Shown here piece after piece: positions 1 to 6,845 of a stretch of DNA of 27,638 bases; positions within the stretch are counted from its first letter, which is position 1; every line of letters begins with the position of its first letter. This DNA comes from Gammaproteobacteria bacterium (GTDB taxonomy: Bacteria; Pseudomonadota; Gammaproteobacteria; Chromatiales; Sedimenticolaceae), in NCBI GenBank assembly GCA_020445165.1, contig JAGRHE010000016.1, forward strand, positions 1 to 27,638, given 5' to 3'. Under the pieces are notes generated by a model. The model was given only the letters and a program-made list of their open reading frames with translations. It ran no database searches and was not told the DNA's origin. Made by a program: the position numbers and the translations under genes.

Positions 1-345
1 CGCTGCCTTGTCTGCCAGAATCAGAATCTCGCCGATTCGAACGCCGAACTGGCCGTCGACCTGCGGCGCAAGACCTACGAGATGGTCAAGCAGGACAAGT
101 CGGAGAAAGAGATCGCCGACTACATGGTCGACCGCTATGGCGAGTTCGTCCTGTACCGGCCGCCGCTCAACAGCAATACCCTGCTGCTGTGGGGCGGACC
201 GTTCCTGATCCTGCTGATCGGCCTGGTACTTCTGATCCGCACCATCCGTCGCCGGCGCAGCGAGACATCGGCCGCGGTCGACAGCGCGCAATTGAGACAA
301 GCAGCTTCACTGCTCGACAGCCAGCAAGACACGAGAAAGCTATGA
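1..345 (+). CDS. ccmH: Cytochrome c maturation protein CcmH (CycL type), 5' end missing
   Basis: The window opens inside this gene. The frame begins with R-C-L-V-C-Q, the CcmH/CycL redox motif (LRCxxCQ), followed by the helical region (NQNLADSNAELAVDLRR). Known role: periplasmic membrane-anchored thiol oxidoreductase that reduces apocytochrome c for heme ligation in Ccm system I. A single transmembrane helix lies at about nt 178-240, followed by an Arg-rich cytoplasmic stretch and a short tail; this is the N-terminal redox domain type without the fused TPR part. The stop codon overlaps the start of the next gene (ATGA), so it is translationally coupled to ccmI. Family assignment is firm; the missing N-terminus should hold the signal peptide. 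Confidence 0.93.
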   Translation, partial: RCLVCQNQNLADSNAELAVDLRRKTYEMVKQDKSEKEIADYMVDRYGEFVLYRPPLNSNTLLLWGGPFLILLIGLVLLIRTIRRRRSETSAAVDSAQLRQAASLLDSQQDTRKL

Positions 346-1631
346 CCCTGTTCTGGATAATCGCGGCCGCCATGATCATCGCGGCCCTGGCCCTGCTCGC
401 GCCCACCCTGCTGCGCACCCATCGCGCGCGCGTCGATGTAAACGAGCGCTTGAACGTCGAGATCGCCCGCGAACACCTCGCCGACCTGGTCAAGCAAAAA
501 GAGACCGGCGAGCTGTCCGACGAAGAATTCAAGCAGGCGCGTGCCGACCTCGAAGTGGCGTTGGCCGAAGACCTCGAAGGCACTGCACAACCGGCACCGG
601 TCGCGCGAAGCGGTGGCCGCTGGGCCCTGCTGGCCTCCGCTGTCCTCATCCCGGCGATCACGATCCCGGTCTACCTGGAAATCGGATCACCGCAATTGAT
701 CGAGGGCCAGCCAGCGGTCGCCGCCACCGGCGGACATGGCGCGGGCGAGATGCCGCCCATGGAAGAACTGGTGAAGCAGCTGCGCACCCGCATGGAGGCC
801 AACCCGGGCAATGCCGAAGGCTGGTTCCTGCTCGGGCGCACCTACATGCGCCTGGAAGACTATCCAGGCGCGGTCTATGCGTTCGAGAAAGTGGTCGAAC
901 TGCTGCCCGAGGAAACCGCCGGTCTGCTGTCCCTGGCCGATGCGCTGACCATGCGCAACGGGCGCCAGGTCGGCCCGCGCGCGGTCGAACTGCTGCAAAA
1001 GGCCTTGAGCATCGACCCGAACAGTGTCACTGCGCTTTGGCTGTTGGGCGCGGCCGCGGCCGACTCCGGCGACAACGCCCAGGCCCTGACGCTCTGGCAG
1101 CGCGCCTACCCGCTGCTGTCGGGCGAACCGGGCATGCAGGCCGAGCTGGGGAGCCTGATCACCGCTGCCGGCGGCCAGTTGCCCGATGACAACGCCGGTC
1201 TGCCGCCGATCGCAATGCCGACCCCGGCTCAGACCCCGGCTTCGCCGGCCGAAGCCACCCCGGCGGATACCGGCAACGACGGGGCCGCGATCACGGTCGA
1301 GGTCGCACTGGCCCCGTTCCTGATGGAAAACGCAGCCGCGGAAGACACCGTGTTTGTGCTGGCACGCGCCGAAAGCGGACCGCCGATGCCATTGGCAGTC
1401 GCCCGCCATCGGGTCGACGAGTTGCCGCTGCGGGTGACCCTGACCGATGCCATGGCCATGATGCCGGCGATGCGGCTGTCCGCGTTCCCGCGGGTCAAGG
1501 TGAGCGCAAAGGTCTCCAAGAGCGGCCAGGCCGGCACCCAAGCAGGCGACCTGCTGGCCCGCGACGTGGTGGTCGACCAGACAGCGGACGCAGGCAAGGT
1601 TCAGCTGCTGATCGACCGGGTCGCACAGTAG
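342..1631 (+). CDS. ccmI: Cytochrome c maturation protein CcmI (CycH-like, TPR)
   Basis: This 429-aa protein starts at the ATG overlapping the ccmH stop. An N-terminal helix (about residues 3-20) is followed by a cytoplasmic loop with the CcmI pattern NVEIAREHLADL...G.LS.EEF.QA..DLE, a second helix (about 92-113), and a periplasmic part with TPR repeats (about 130-250). A Pro/Ala-rich linker (about 285-310) leads to a C-terminal beta-rich domain. Known role: binds the C-terminus of apocytochrome c and delivers it to the CcmF/CcmH ligation complex. The frame stays open further upstream (to 189), but that part overlaps ccmH and is unlikely to be translated. It is the last gene of the ccm operon here. 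Confidence 0.92.
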   Translation: MTLFWIIAAAMIIAALALLAPTLLRTHRARVDVNERLNVEIAREHLADLVKQKETGELSDEEFKQARADLEVALAEDLEGTAQPAPVARSGGRWALLASAVLIPAITIPVYLEIGSPQLIEGQPAVAATGGHGAGEMPPMEELVKQLRTRMEANPGNAEGWFLLGRTYMRLEDYPGAVYAFEKVVELLPEETAGLLSLADALTMRNGRQVGPRAVELLQKALSIDPNSVTALWLLGAAAADSGDNAQALTLWQRAYPLLSGEPGMQAELGSLITAAGGQLPDDNAGLPPIAMPTPAQTPASPAEATPADTGNDGAAITVEVALAPFLMENAAAEDTVFVLARAESGPPMPLAVARHRVDELPLRVTLTDAMAMMPAMRLSAFPRVKVSAKVSKSGQAGTQAGDLLARDVVVDQTADAGKVQLLIDRVAQ

Positions 1632-1644
1632 ACTGGAACGCCCA

Positions 1645-1666
1645 CGCCGCGGCAGGGATGGCGGCG
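1645..1666. terminator. Possible weak hairpin between convergent genes
   Basis: In the 48-nt gap between the ends of ccmI and the convergent DsrC-like gene there is a 6-bp GC-only stem (CGCCGC / GCGGCG, 1645-1650 with 1661-1666) around a 10-nt loop. There is no T-run on either side, so intrinsic termination is only a suggestion from its position. Confidence 0.25.
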
Positions 1667-1679
1667 CGGACAGGGTCAC

Positions 1680-2021
1680 TCAGGACATGTAGCTGAGCGC
1701 CTCCGCTCCCGGGTTGGGCAGGCCGGCGATCTGCCACAGCACGCGGCAGGAACCGAACGAAGTCTTGACCGCATCGCGATCGACCCCCAGCCGCCGGCAC
1801 ATATTGCGCATCGGCGGCATCGCTCCGAGCCGGAAATACTTGTCGCGCACGTAATCGATAATCATCCACTGGGTCGCGCCGAGCTTGCCCATGCCCTGGT
1901 CGTTGGCGAGGCGTTGCGCAAGCGTCTTGTCCCATAGCCTGCGATCGAGCAGAAATCCATCTTCATCGAGTGGAAGCGCCCGGACGCCGGCTGCCGCTGG
2001 CGTCGCTACTGCAAGTGACAT
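1680..2021 (-). CDS. DsrC/TusE-family sulfur-carrier-like protein lacking both redox cysteines
   Basis: 113 aa from the preferred start at 2021: AGGAG lies 7 nt upstream of this ATG, but only 1 nt from the in-frame ATG at 2027. The DsrC/TusE fold signature is clear: DEDGFLLDRRLWD near residues 19-31, then W52 and the YVRDKYF segment, and the C-terminal arm ending W-Q-I-A-G-L-P-N-P. In DsrC, CysB precedes I-A-G-L-P-K-P and CysA follows it at the penultimate position. Here those positions hold W96 and about E107, with a longer tail (EALSYMS). The remaining cysteines are C75 and C92. Thiol sulfur transfer of the DsrC type therefore looks impossible; a regulatory or structural role is inferred. 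It stands alone, convergent with ccmI and divergent from the nickel permease. Confidence 0.85.
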   Translation of the reverse strand: MSLAVATPAAAGVRALPLDEDGFLLDRRLWDKTLAQRLANDQGMGKLGATQWMIIDYVRDKYFRLGAMPPMRNMCRRLGVDRDAVKTSFGSCRVLWQIAGLPNPGAEALSYMS

Positions 2022-2027
2022 TGTCAT

Positions 2028-2287
2028 TCTCCTTTTCCTGGTTGTGGTGGCGGATCACACCGGGCGCACAACAGCAATCACATGGCCCTGCTTGCTGCGC
2101 CGCACCATCGGTGTCAGAAGCATAGACTAGGTTTTCTGATGTGGGCATATATTTTTTCTATTGCTTGGATTAGGCGGATACATGCTTCCACCCGTGTCGA
2201 CCGCAAATGCTTCTCTGACTTGATCCACAGCGGTGTCGGCGCAAAGCGGCTACTGGAATAATCCGGACTCCGAACCCGGAAGCCATC
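2028..2287. other. Divergent intergenic region, no defined promoter
   Basis: This 260-nt gap lies between the DsrC-like gene (leftward) and the nickel permease (rightward). It contains an AT-rich patch at about 2130-2170 including a TATATT at 2148-2153, but no credible -35 box at the right spacing. I could not identify a riboswitch or operator. Confidence 0.4.
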
Positions 2288-3004
2288 ATGCTCAGCATCC
2301 TCTTACTCGGCCTGTTGCTTGGCCTGCAGCATGCGCTGGACGCCGACCACCTGGCGGCTGTCGCCAGCCTGAGCACGCACAACCGGAACCTGCGCGATGC
2401 GGCACGCCAGGGTGCGGCATGGGGACTCGGCCACAGCCTGACCCTGCTGCTGCTCGGCGGCACGTTGCTGATGCTCAATGCCAGCCTGCCCGACTGGACC
2501 GTCGACCTGCTCCAAGCCGGCGTTGGCCTGATGCTGCTGGCATTGGGCCTGAACCTGCTGTACCGACTGTGGTCGGCCCGTATCCACTTCCACAGTCACC
2601 GCCATGGGCCGCAGACCCATTTCCACGCCCACAGCCACGCACCGGGTATCGAACACAGGCACGATCCGCACCACCATGCCCATCCGCGACGGCTGCCGCT
2701 GCGCGCGCTGCTGGTCGGTTCGATGCATGGGATGGCGGGAACCGCGGCACTGCTGGTCCTGACCCTGGGTAGCGTCAGCTCGGTCGGCCAGGGCCTGCTG
2801 TACCTGGCCGTTTTCGGCGTCGGCTCGATCATCGGCATGAGCGTCCTGGCCGTGGTCATCAGCGCGCCGTTGCGCTGGTCGGCCAACCGCCTGACCTGGG
2901 CGCATAACGCACTCAACCTGGTGTTCGGACTCGCCACCGTCGGCATCGGCAGCCTGCTGTTACAACATTCCGTTCTCGCCATGATCGCGGCACACAGTCA
3001 GTGA
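2288..3004 (+). CDS. NicO/UreH-type nickel (cobalt) permease
   Basis: This is a 238-aa polytopic membrane protein. The first helix carries H15-x4-D20-H21 (LQHALDADHLA), the nickel-binding signature of NiCoT/UreH-type transporters, and GLGHS at 46-50 is a second family motif. A cytoplasmic or periplasmic loop at residues 100-132 holds 14 histidines, suited to metal buffering. Further helices follow, with HGMAGTAAL as another conserved element. Known families with this layout import Ni(II) or Co(II) for urease or hydrogenase; with a hydrogenase locus in the same window, nickel is the likely substrate (inference). It could be co-transcribed with the regulator starting 32 nt downstream, since no terminator lies between. 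Confidence 0.8.
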   Translation: MLSILLLGLLLGLQHALDADHLAAVASLSTHNRNLRDAARQGAAWGLGHSLTLLLLGGTLLMLNASLPDWTVDLLQAGVGLMLLALGLNLLYRLWSARIHFHSHRHGPQTHFHAHSHAPGIEHRHDPHHHAHPRRLPLRALLVGSMHGMAGTAALLVLTLGSVSSVGQGLLYLAVFGVGSIIGMSVLAVVISAPLRWSANRLTWAHNALNLVFGLATVGIGSLLLQHSVLAMIAAHSQ

Positions 3005-3035
3005 CGGCTTCACCCATAGCCGGTAAAGTTTTGCC

Positions 3036-4415
3036 GTGATCGAGAAAAACAACAACGAAACCGCAATCCGACCGCGCATCCTGTTGGTCGACGACGATAT
3101 CGACCACCTGGCACTGTGCGAGCGCTGGCTGACACTTGCCGGTTACCGGGTCGATACCGCCGCTAACGGACCGGAAGCCCTGGCCCAGCTCGAGCAGTCA
3201 CGCCCGGACCTGGTCATCTCCGACCTGGTCATGGGTGAAATGCATGGTCTGCGCCTGCTCGGCGAGATCCATCGCCAGGACCCTGTGCTGCCGACCATGG
3301 TCATGAGTGGCAAGGCCGAGGTGCGCGACGCCCTGCAGGCGGCCAACCTGGGCGTCGTCGGCTTTCTGGAAAAGCCGTTCGACCGCGATGCCCTGCTCGG
3401 CGCGATCACCGGTGCGCTGGGCGAGGCCTACCAGCCGACCGACGATGCCGGCGGTCTGGATACCGCGGCCGGTCGGCTGGTCTACCGTTCGGCCGTCATG
3501 CAGGAGCTGGTCGGCCGCATCCGGCGCGTGGCCAACGGCAGCAGTACCGTGCTGCTGCGTGGCGAAACCGGCACCGGCAAGGAACTCGTCGCACGCGCGC
3601 TCCATGACCTGGGCCCGCGCTGCGAACAGCCGTTCGTCAGCATCAATTGCAGCGCCCTGCCCGAGCAACTGCTCGAGTCCGAACTGTTCGGTCACGAAAA
3701 AGGGGCCTTCACCGGCGCCACGGCACGCCACATCGGCCTGTTCCAGGCCGCCGATGGCGGTACCCTATTCCTCGACGAGATCGGCGACATGCCATTGCCG
3801 CTGCAGGCCAAGGTGCTGCGCGTACTGCAGGATTTCAGCGTGCGCCCGGTCGGCAGCCTGTCCCCGGTCAAGGTCGATGTGCGCGTGATCTCGGCCAGCC
3901 ACCAGGACCTGGGCGCACTGGTCGAGAAGAAGCTGTTCCGCGAAGATCTGTATTACCGGCTGAACGTGGTACCGCTGAGCGTGCCACCGCTGCGCGAGCG
4001 CGCCGAGGACATCCCTGCGCTGATCGAATACTTTCTCGAACGTCTCGCCGACCGCACCGAGGTCGGTGGCCGCCGCTTCGCCCCCGAGGCGCGTGCCGCA
4101 CTGCTACAGGCCAGCTACCCCGGCAACATCCGCCAGCTGCAGAACGTGGTCGAACGCTGCCTGGTGTTGAGCAATGGGGCGTTGATTCCCAAGTCGCTGG
4201 TGGTCGAGGCACTACAGGACCAGACCAGCGGCATGCCGACCCTGGACGATGCGCGCAATGCCTTCGAACGCCGTTACATCGCCAGCCTGCTGCGCGCGAC
4301 CAATGGCAACATCACGCTGGCCGCCCGCATCGCCGGACGCAACCGCACCGAGTTCTATAATCTTCTTGCCCGCCACAGCCTCGAACCGGAGACGTTCCGA
4401 AGTACTCCCGGATGA
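3036..4415 (+). CDS. glrR: Sigma-54-dependent response regulator, GlrR/QseF-like
   Basis: 459 aa starting with GTG. The receiver domain (about 13-125) has acidic pocket D19/D20/D21, phospho-acceptor D63 and K113. The AAA+ domain has Walker A GETGTGKE at 176-183, the sigma-54 contact loop GAFTGA at 223-228, and a Walker B with LFLDEIGD. The Fis-type helix-turn-helix is at the C-terminus, and its ending (ARIAGRNRTEFYNLLARH) closely resembles GlrR. Known role of GlrR: phosphorylated by GlrK, it binds TGTC-N10-GACA sites and activates sigma-54 promoters. No GlrK-like kinase is adjacent. A matching site and sigma-54 promoter lie about 400-580 nt downstream of its stop (4831-4994), so the lipoprotein gene there is the likely target. 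Confidence 0.88.
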   Translation: MIEKNNNETAIRPRILLVDDDIDHLALCERWLTLAGYRVDTAANGPEALAQLEQSRPDLVISDLVMGEMHGLRLLGEIHRQDPVLPTMVMSGKAEVRDALQAANLGVVGFLEKPFDRDALLGAITGALGEAYQPTDDAGGLDTAAGRLVYRSAVMQELVGRIRRVANGSSTVLLRGETGTGKELVARALHDLGPRCEQPFVSINCSALPEQLLESELFGHEKGAFTGATARHIGLFQAADGGTLFLDEIGDMPLPLQAKVLRVLQDFSVRPVGSLSPVKVDVRVISASHQDLGALVEKKLFREDLYYRLNVVPLSVPPLRERAEDIPALIEYFLERLADRTEVGGRRFAPEARAALLQASYPGNIRQLQNVVERCLVLSNGALIPKSLVVEALQDQTSGMPTLDDARNAFERRYIASLLRATNGNITLAARIAGRNRTEFYNLLARHSLEPETFRSTPG

Positions 4416-4436
4416 GGCGGGTTGCTGATCGCTGGC

Positions 4437-4460
4437 CTGAACCTTGCTTCGACGGTTCAG
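4437..4460. repeat. Small inverted repeat ahead of the Hpt gene
   Basis: A 7-bp perfect stem CTGAACC / GGTTCAG (4437-4443 with 4454-4460) encloses a 10-nt loop in the 64-nt gap between the regulator and the Hpt gene, ending a few bases before the AGGAGG ribosome-binding site. There is no T-run. It could be an RNA attenuator or processing site, or chance. Confidence 0.35.
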
Positions 4461-4479
4461 AGCCAATAGGAGGGCCACC

Positions 4480-4785
4480 ATGGAAACCACAGCTCCTCTT
4501 GCACATGTCAGCGCCGACCTCGCCGACCTGGTGCCGCGCTATCTGCAGAACCGCCGCACCGATCTGAACTTCGCCCGTCAGTTGCTGCGCGACGGCGACT
4601 TCTACCTGCTCGCCGGACTGGCCCATCGTATACAGGGCAGTGCCTCCAGCTATGGATTCGCCACCATCGGCGACATCGCCAGGGAAGTGGAGAAGGCAGC
4701 CGAACAGCGGGACGGCATGGCCATTGAAAGCCATCTGCGCGCGCTCGAGCGGTTCCTGGACTCGGTCGAAGTCACCTACGTCTAG
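4480..4785 (+). CDS. Hpt-domain phosphotransfer protein
   Basis: 101 aa, started at the ATG that follows a strong AGGAGG; the frame stays open upstream but has no RBS there. It is an all-helical single Hpt domain: L-A-H49-R-I-Q-G-S-A-S-S-Y-G-F matches the phospho-histidine helix HxxKGxxxxxG, with Gln replacing the usual Lys. Known role: shuttles phosphate between receiver domains of a hybrid kinase and a final response regulator. It follows a sigma-54 regulator and lies upstream of a hybrid kinase ending in a receiver domain (9304-10788), so it may link the two; that link is inferred. It is probably co-transcribed with the regulator. Confidence 0.82.
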   Translation: METTAPLAHVSADLADLVPRYLQNRRTDLNFARQLLRDGDFYLLAGLAHRIQGSASSYGFATIGDIAREVEKAAEQRDGMAIESHLRALERFLDSVEVTYV

Positions 4786-4830
4786 CCCCTGCCCGGCCGC
4801 CCGGCCCGGGCCATGCGCTCCGGGCGCGAG

Positions 4831-4848
4831 TGTCGGGCCTGCCAGACA
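4831..4848. promoter_or_regulatory. Candidate GlrR-type binding site TGTC-N10-GACA
   Basis: A perfect inverted repeat TGTC / GACA with exactly 10 nt between the arms. This is the published recognition pattern of GlrR (QseF) at glmY in enterobacteria. Its centre is about 140 bp upstream of the -24 element at 4980, a normal enhancer distance for a sigma-54 activator. I see only this one full match in the region; enterobacterial promoters often have several. An 8-base pattern can occur by chance, but its position beside a GlrR-like gene and a sigma-54 promoter strengthens the call. Confidence 0.6.
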
Positions 4849-4978
4849 ACTTCAGGCACAGTGCCGACCGCCAGTCCCGTGCAGCACTCCGGATCGACCG
4901 GCACCACACCCACCTGATCAACGGCAACCCCCTGAAATCACGACTTGGCCGGGCTTTCCGAGCCTGCGCGAAAGGAAC

Positions 4979-4994
4979 TGGCACGGCATCTGCT
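4979..4994 (+). promoter_or_regulatory. Sigma-54 (-24/-12) promoter for the lipoprotein gene
   Basis: TGGCACG (4979-4985), NNNN, then cTGC followed by T: the -24 GG (4980-4981) and -12 GC (4992-4993) are separated by exactly 10 nt. Against YTGGCACGNNNNTTGCW only one position deviates. Transcription is expected to start near 5005. This is the best sigma-54 match I saw in the window. Confidence 0.75.
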
Positions 4995-5132
4995 TTGTAG
5001 CTGATAAGACGCGGGCCGTGCTGGCCAGTCCAAGGGTCCGGACCGTGTCGGCATAACAAACTGAAGACGCGGTGAAACGGCAGACCGGGCAACCCCGACA
5101 CCTTCACCGGCAGAACGCCTGGAGACGAGACT

Positions 5133-6218
5133 GTGCAAAACAAGAAGCTGACACTGGGACTGCTCGCTGTCGCCATCACGGCCACCCTCAGCGGTTGCAG
5201 CACCACCCTTTCCCAATCCGAACTGGCCACCCGTCTGGCCGATGCCGAAGCGCAGAACAAGGAACTGCGCAATTCGTTGGCCGAACTCGAAGCATCGGTC
5301 GACAGCCGCGACCAGCGCATTGCCTCGTTGCAGAAGCAGCCGGCCGGATCGGGCGACCTGCTGCCGCCGTCGGCCAAGCCGGGTGAATGCTATGCACGCG
5401 CCTTCGTGCCGCCGCAGTACAAACCGGTCTCCAAGACCGTGCTCAAGCGCGAGGCCGGCCAGCGCATCGAAACCGTGCCGGCACGTTACGAGTGGACGGA
5501 AGAGAAGGTCCTGGTCCAGGAAGCATCGGAAAAGATCGAGGTCGTTCCGGCCAAGTACGGCTGGAAGGAAGAGCAGGTGCTGGTCAAAGAGGCCACGTCC
5601 CAGCTGGTCGAGGTACCGGCCACCTACGAGACCGTGACCGAGCGCGTCCTGGTCCGCGACGGCTACACGACCTGGAAAAAGGGTCGCGGCCCGATCGAGC
5701 GGATCGACAACGCCACCGGCGAGATCATGTGCCTGGTCGAAGTGCCGCCCGAGTACAAGACCGTCAGCAAGAAGGTGCTGAAGACCGCCGCCGGGGTGCG
5801 CAAGGTCGAGATCCCGGCCGAATACCGCACCGTGAAACGGCGCGTGGTGATCGAGCCGGCCAAGACCATGACCGTCGCTGTCCCGGCCAAGTATGACCTG
5901 GTCAAGGTGCGCAAGCAGGTGGCACCGCCGCAGGAGCGCCGCATCGACATCCCGGCCGAGTACCAGGAAGTCACCGACAAGGTACTGGTTTCGGAAGGTC
6001 AACTCGAATGGCGTCCGATCCTGTGTGAGACCAACACCTCGCCGGACCTGATCCGCCGCCTGCAGAGCGCATTGCGCGACGCCGGCTTCAATCCCGGCAA
6101 GATCGACGGCAAGTACGGCCGCGATACGCAGTCGGCCATGACCATGTACCAGAAGGACAACGGTCTCGCTTCCGGTCAGCTGACCATGGAGACGCTGCGC
6201 CGCCTCAAGGTCATCTGA
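5133..6218 (+). CDS. Repeat-rich lipoprotein with C-terminal peptidoglycan-binding domain
   Basis: 361 aa from a GTG start. A lipoprotein signal ends in the lipobox L-S-G-C22. A short coiled-coil (about 28-65, heptads of Leu/Ala with Glu/Arg) follows. Residues about 90-290 contain eight copies of a 23- to 35-residue unit built on P-x-x-Y-x-x-V-x-x-x-V-L-V with an E-V/I-P-A lead-in. The last 60 residues match a PG_binding_1 domain (LIRRLQSALRDAGFNPG, DGKYGRDTQSAM..YQ). It is probably anchored in the outer membrane and bound to the cell wall; exact function unknown. Expression from the sigma-54 promoter at 4979 under the nearby GlrR-like protein is inferred. It is followed by a strong terminator. 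Confidence 0.85.
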   Translation: MQNKKLTLGLLAVAITATLSGCSTTLSQSELATRLADAEAQNKELRNSLAELEASVDSRDQRIASLQKQPAGSGDLLPPSAKPGECYARAFVPPQYKPVSKTVLKREAGQRIETVPARYEWTEEKVLVQEASEKIEVVPAKYGWKEEQVLVKEATSQLVEVPATYETVTERVLVRDGYTTWKKGRGPIERIDNATGEIMCLVEVPPEYKTVSKKVLKTAAGVRKVEIPAEYRTVKRRVVIEPAKTMTVAVPAKYDLVKVRKQVAPPQERRIDIPAEYQEVTDKVLVSEGQLEWRPILCETNTSPDLIRRLQSALRDAGFNPGKIDGKYGRDTQSAMTMYQKDNGLASGQLTMETLRRLKVI

Positions 6219-6241
6219 TCATCGGCCCTGAGTCGATGTGA

Positions 6242-6270
6242 ATACCGGGCGGATGTCCCTCCCCCGGTAT
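6242..6270. repeat. Inverted repeat before the terminator
   Basis: An 8-bp perfect stem ATACCGGG / CCCGGTAT (6242-6249 with 6263-6270) with a 13-nt loop sits between the lipoprotein stop and the terminator hairpin. It may assist termination or protect the 3' end of the mRNA. Confidence 0.5.
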
Positions 6271-6278
6271 ACTCCCTT

Positions 6279-6308
6279 CCCGCTCCAACCCGGAGCGGGT
6301 TTTTTTTT
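6279..6308 (+). terminator. Rho-independent terminator of the lipoprotein gene
   Basis: A perfect 8-bp GC-rich stem CCCGCTCC / GGAGCGGG around AACCC (6279-6299) runs directly into nine T residues (6300-6308). It separates the lipoprotein unit from the following operon. Confidence 0.93.
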
Positions 6309-6365
6309 CGCTCCAGAAAATTGCTAAGCTGCTACCGGATAAAGAAAAACCAAGGGGACGGCGCC

Positions 6366-6845
6366 ATGTCTGACAAATCCGCCATCGATCGCGTCACACC
6401 GCTGTCCGGCGAACAGCAGAGCATGGCGCAGATCCGTGAGATCCTGTTCGGCGAACAGGTGCGCCAGACCGAGCAGCACTTCGCACGCCTGGAAACGCAA
6501 CTCGAAGAACAGCAACGCACCCTGCGCACGCTACTCGACGGCCAGATCGACCGGCTCGGCGGCCAGATCGACCAGTTGCGTACGGCGCTCGAGAACCAGG
6601 AGCAATCCCAGGGCCGGGCGCTGGAAGAACTCAACGGCAGCCTCAGCACCCTGCTGGCGCGCCTCGATGAACGCCTGACCCTGCTCGACAGCGACCACCA
6701 GGACAGCGTCCACAAGCAGCAACAGGCGGCTGCCCAACAGCAGTCGACGATCGAGCGACTGCAACGCGATACGGCCGAGCGCGCGCAACTGGCCGGACTG
6801 CTCGAAAACATGGCCGCACAACTGCGCCGGGCAAAACCCGAATGA
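6366..6845 (+). CDS. Coiled-coil protein, first gene of the OmpA/GTPase cassette
   Basis: 159 aa, starting at the ATG preceded by AAGGGGA. It has no signal peptide or membrane segment. Most of it (about residues 30-150) is a charged Gln/Glu/Arg/Leu heptad-rich coiled-coil, including an internal near-repeat around QIDRLGGQIDQLR. I recognise no named family. Its stop overlaps the start of the OmpA-like gene (ATGA), and a short motif LFGEQ near the N-terminus resembles the L.LMGPEQ stretch near the start of that next protein, so the two may share an N-terminal docking segment (inference). A cytoplasmic scaffold for the membrane protein or the GTPase is plausible. Confidence 0.75.
   Translation: MSDKSAIDRVTPLSGEQQSMAQIREILFGEQVRQTEQHFARLETQLEEQQRTLRTLLDGQIDRLGGQIDQLRTALENQEQSQGRALEELNGSLSTLLARLDERLTLLDSDHQDSVHKQQQAAAQQQSTIERLQRDTAERAQLAGLLENMAAQLRRAKPE

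Larger units (their letters stand above)
4786..5132 (+). other. Regulatory intergenic region upstream of the lipoprotein gene
   Basis: This 347-nt non-coding stretch contains the TGTC-N10-GACA site and the sigma-54 promoter listed separately. The predicted transcript would have a leader of about 128 nt before the GTG start. No Rho-independent terminator is visible in the leader, so a separate small RNA is possible but not supported. Confidence 0.5.

Noticed and set aside
2130..2170. TATATT in an AT-rich patch as a -10 box for the nickel permease
   Set aside because: No -35 match at 16-18 bp on either strand.
2028..2287. Cobalamin or nickel-cobalt riboswitch ahead of the permease
   Set aside because: I looked for the cobalamin B12-box and similar conserved blocks and did not find them.
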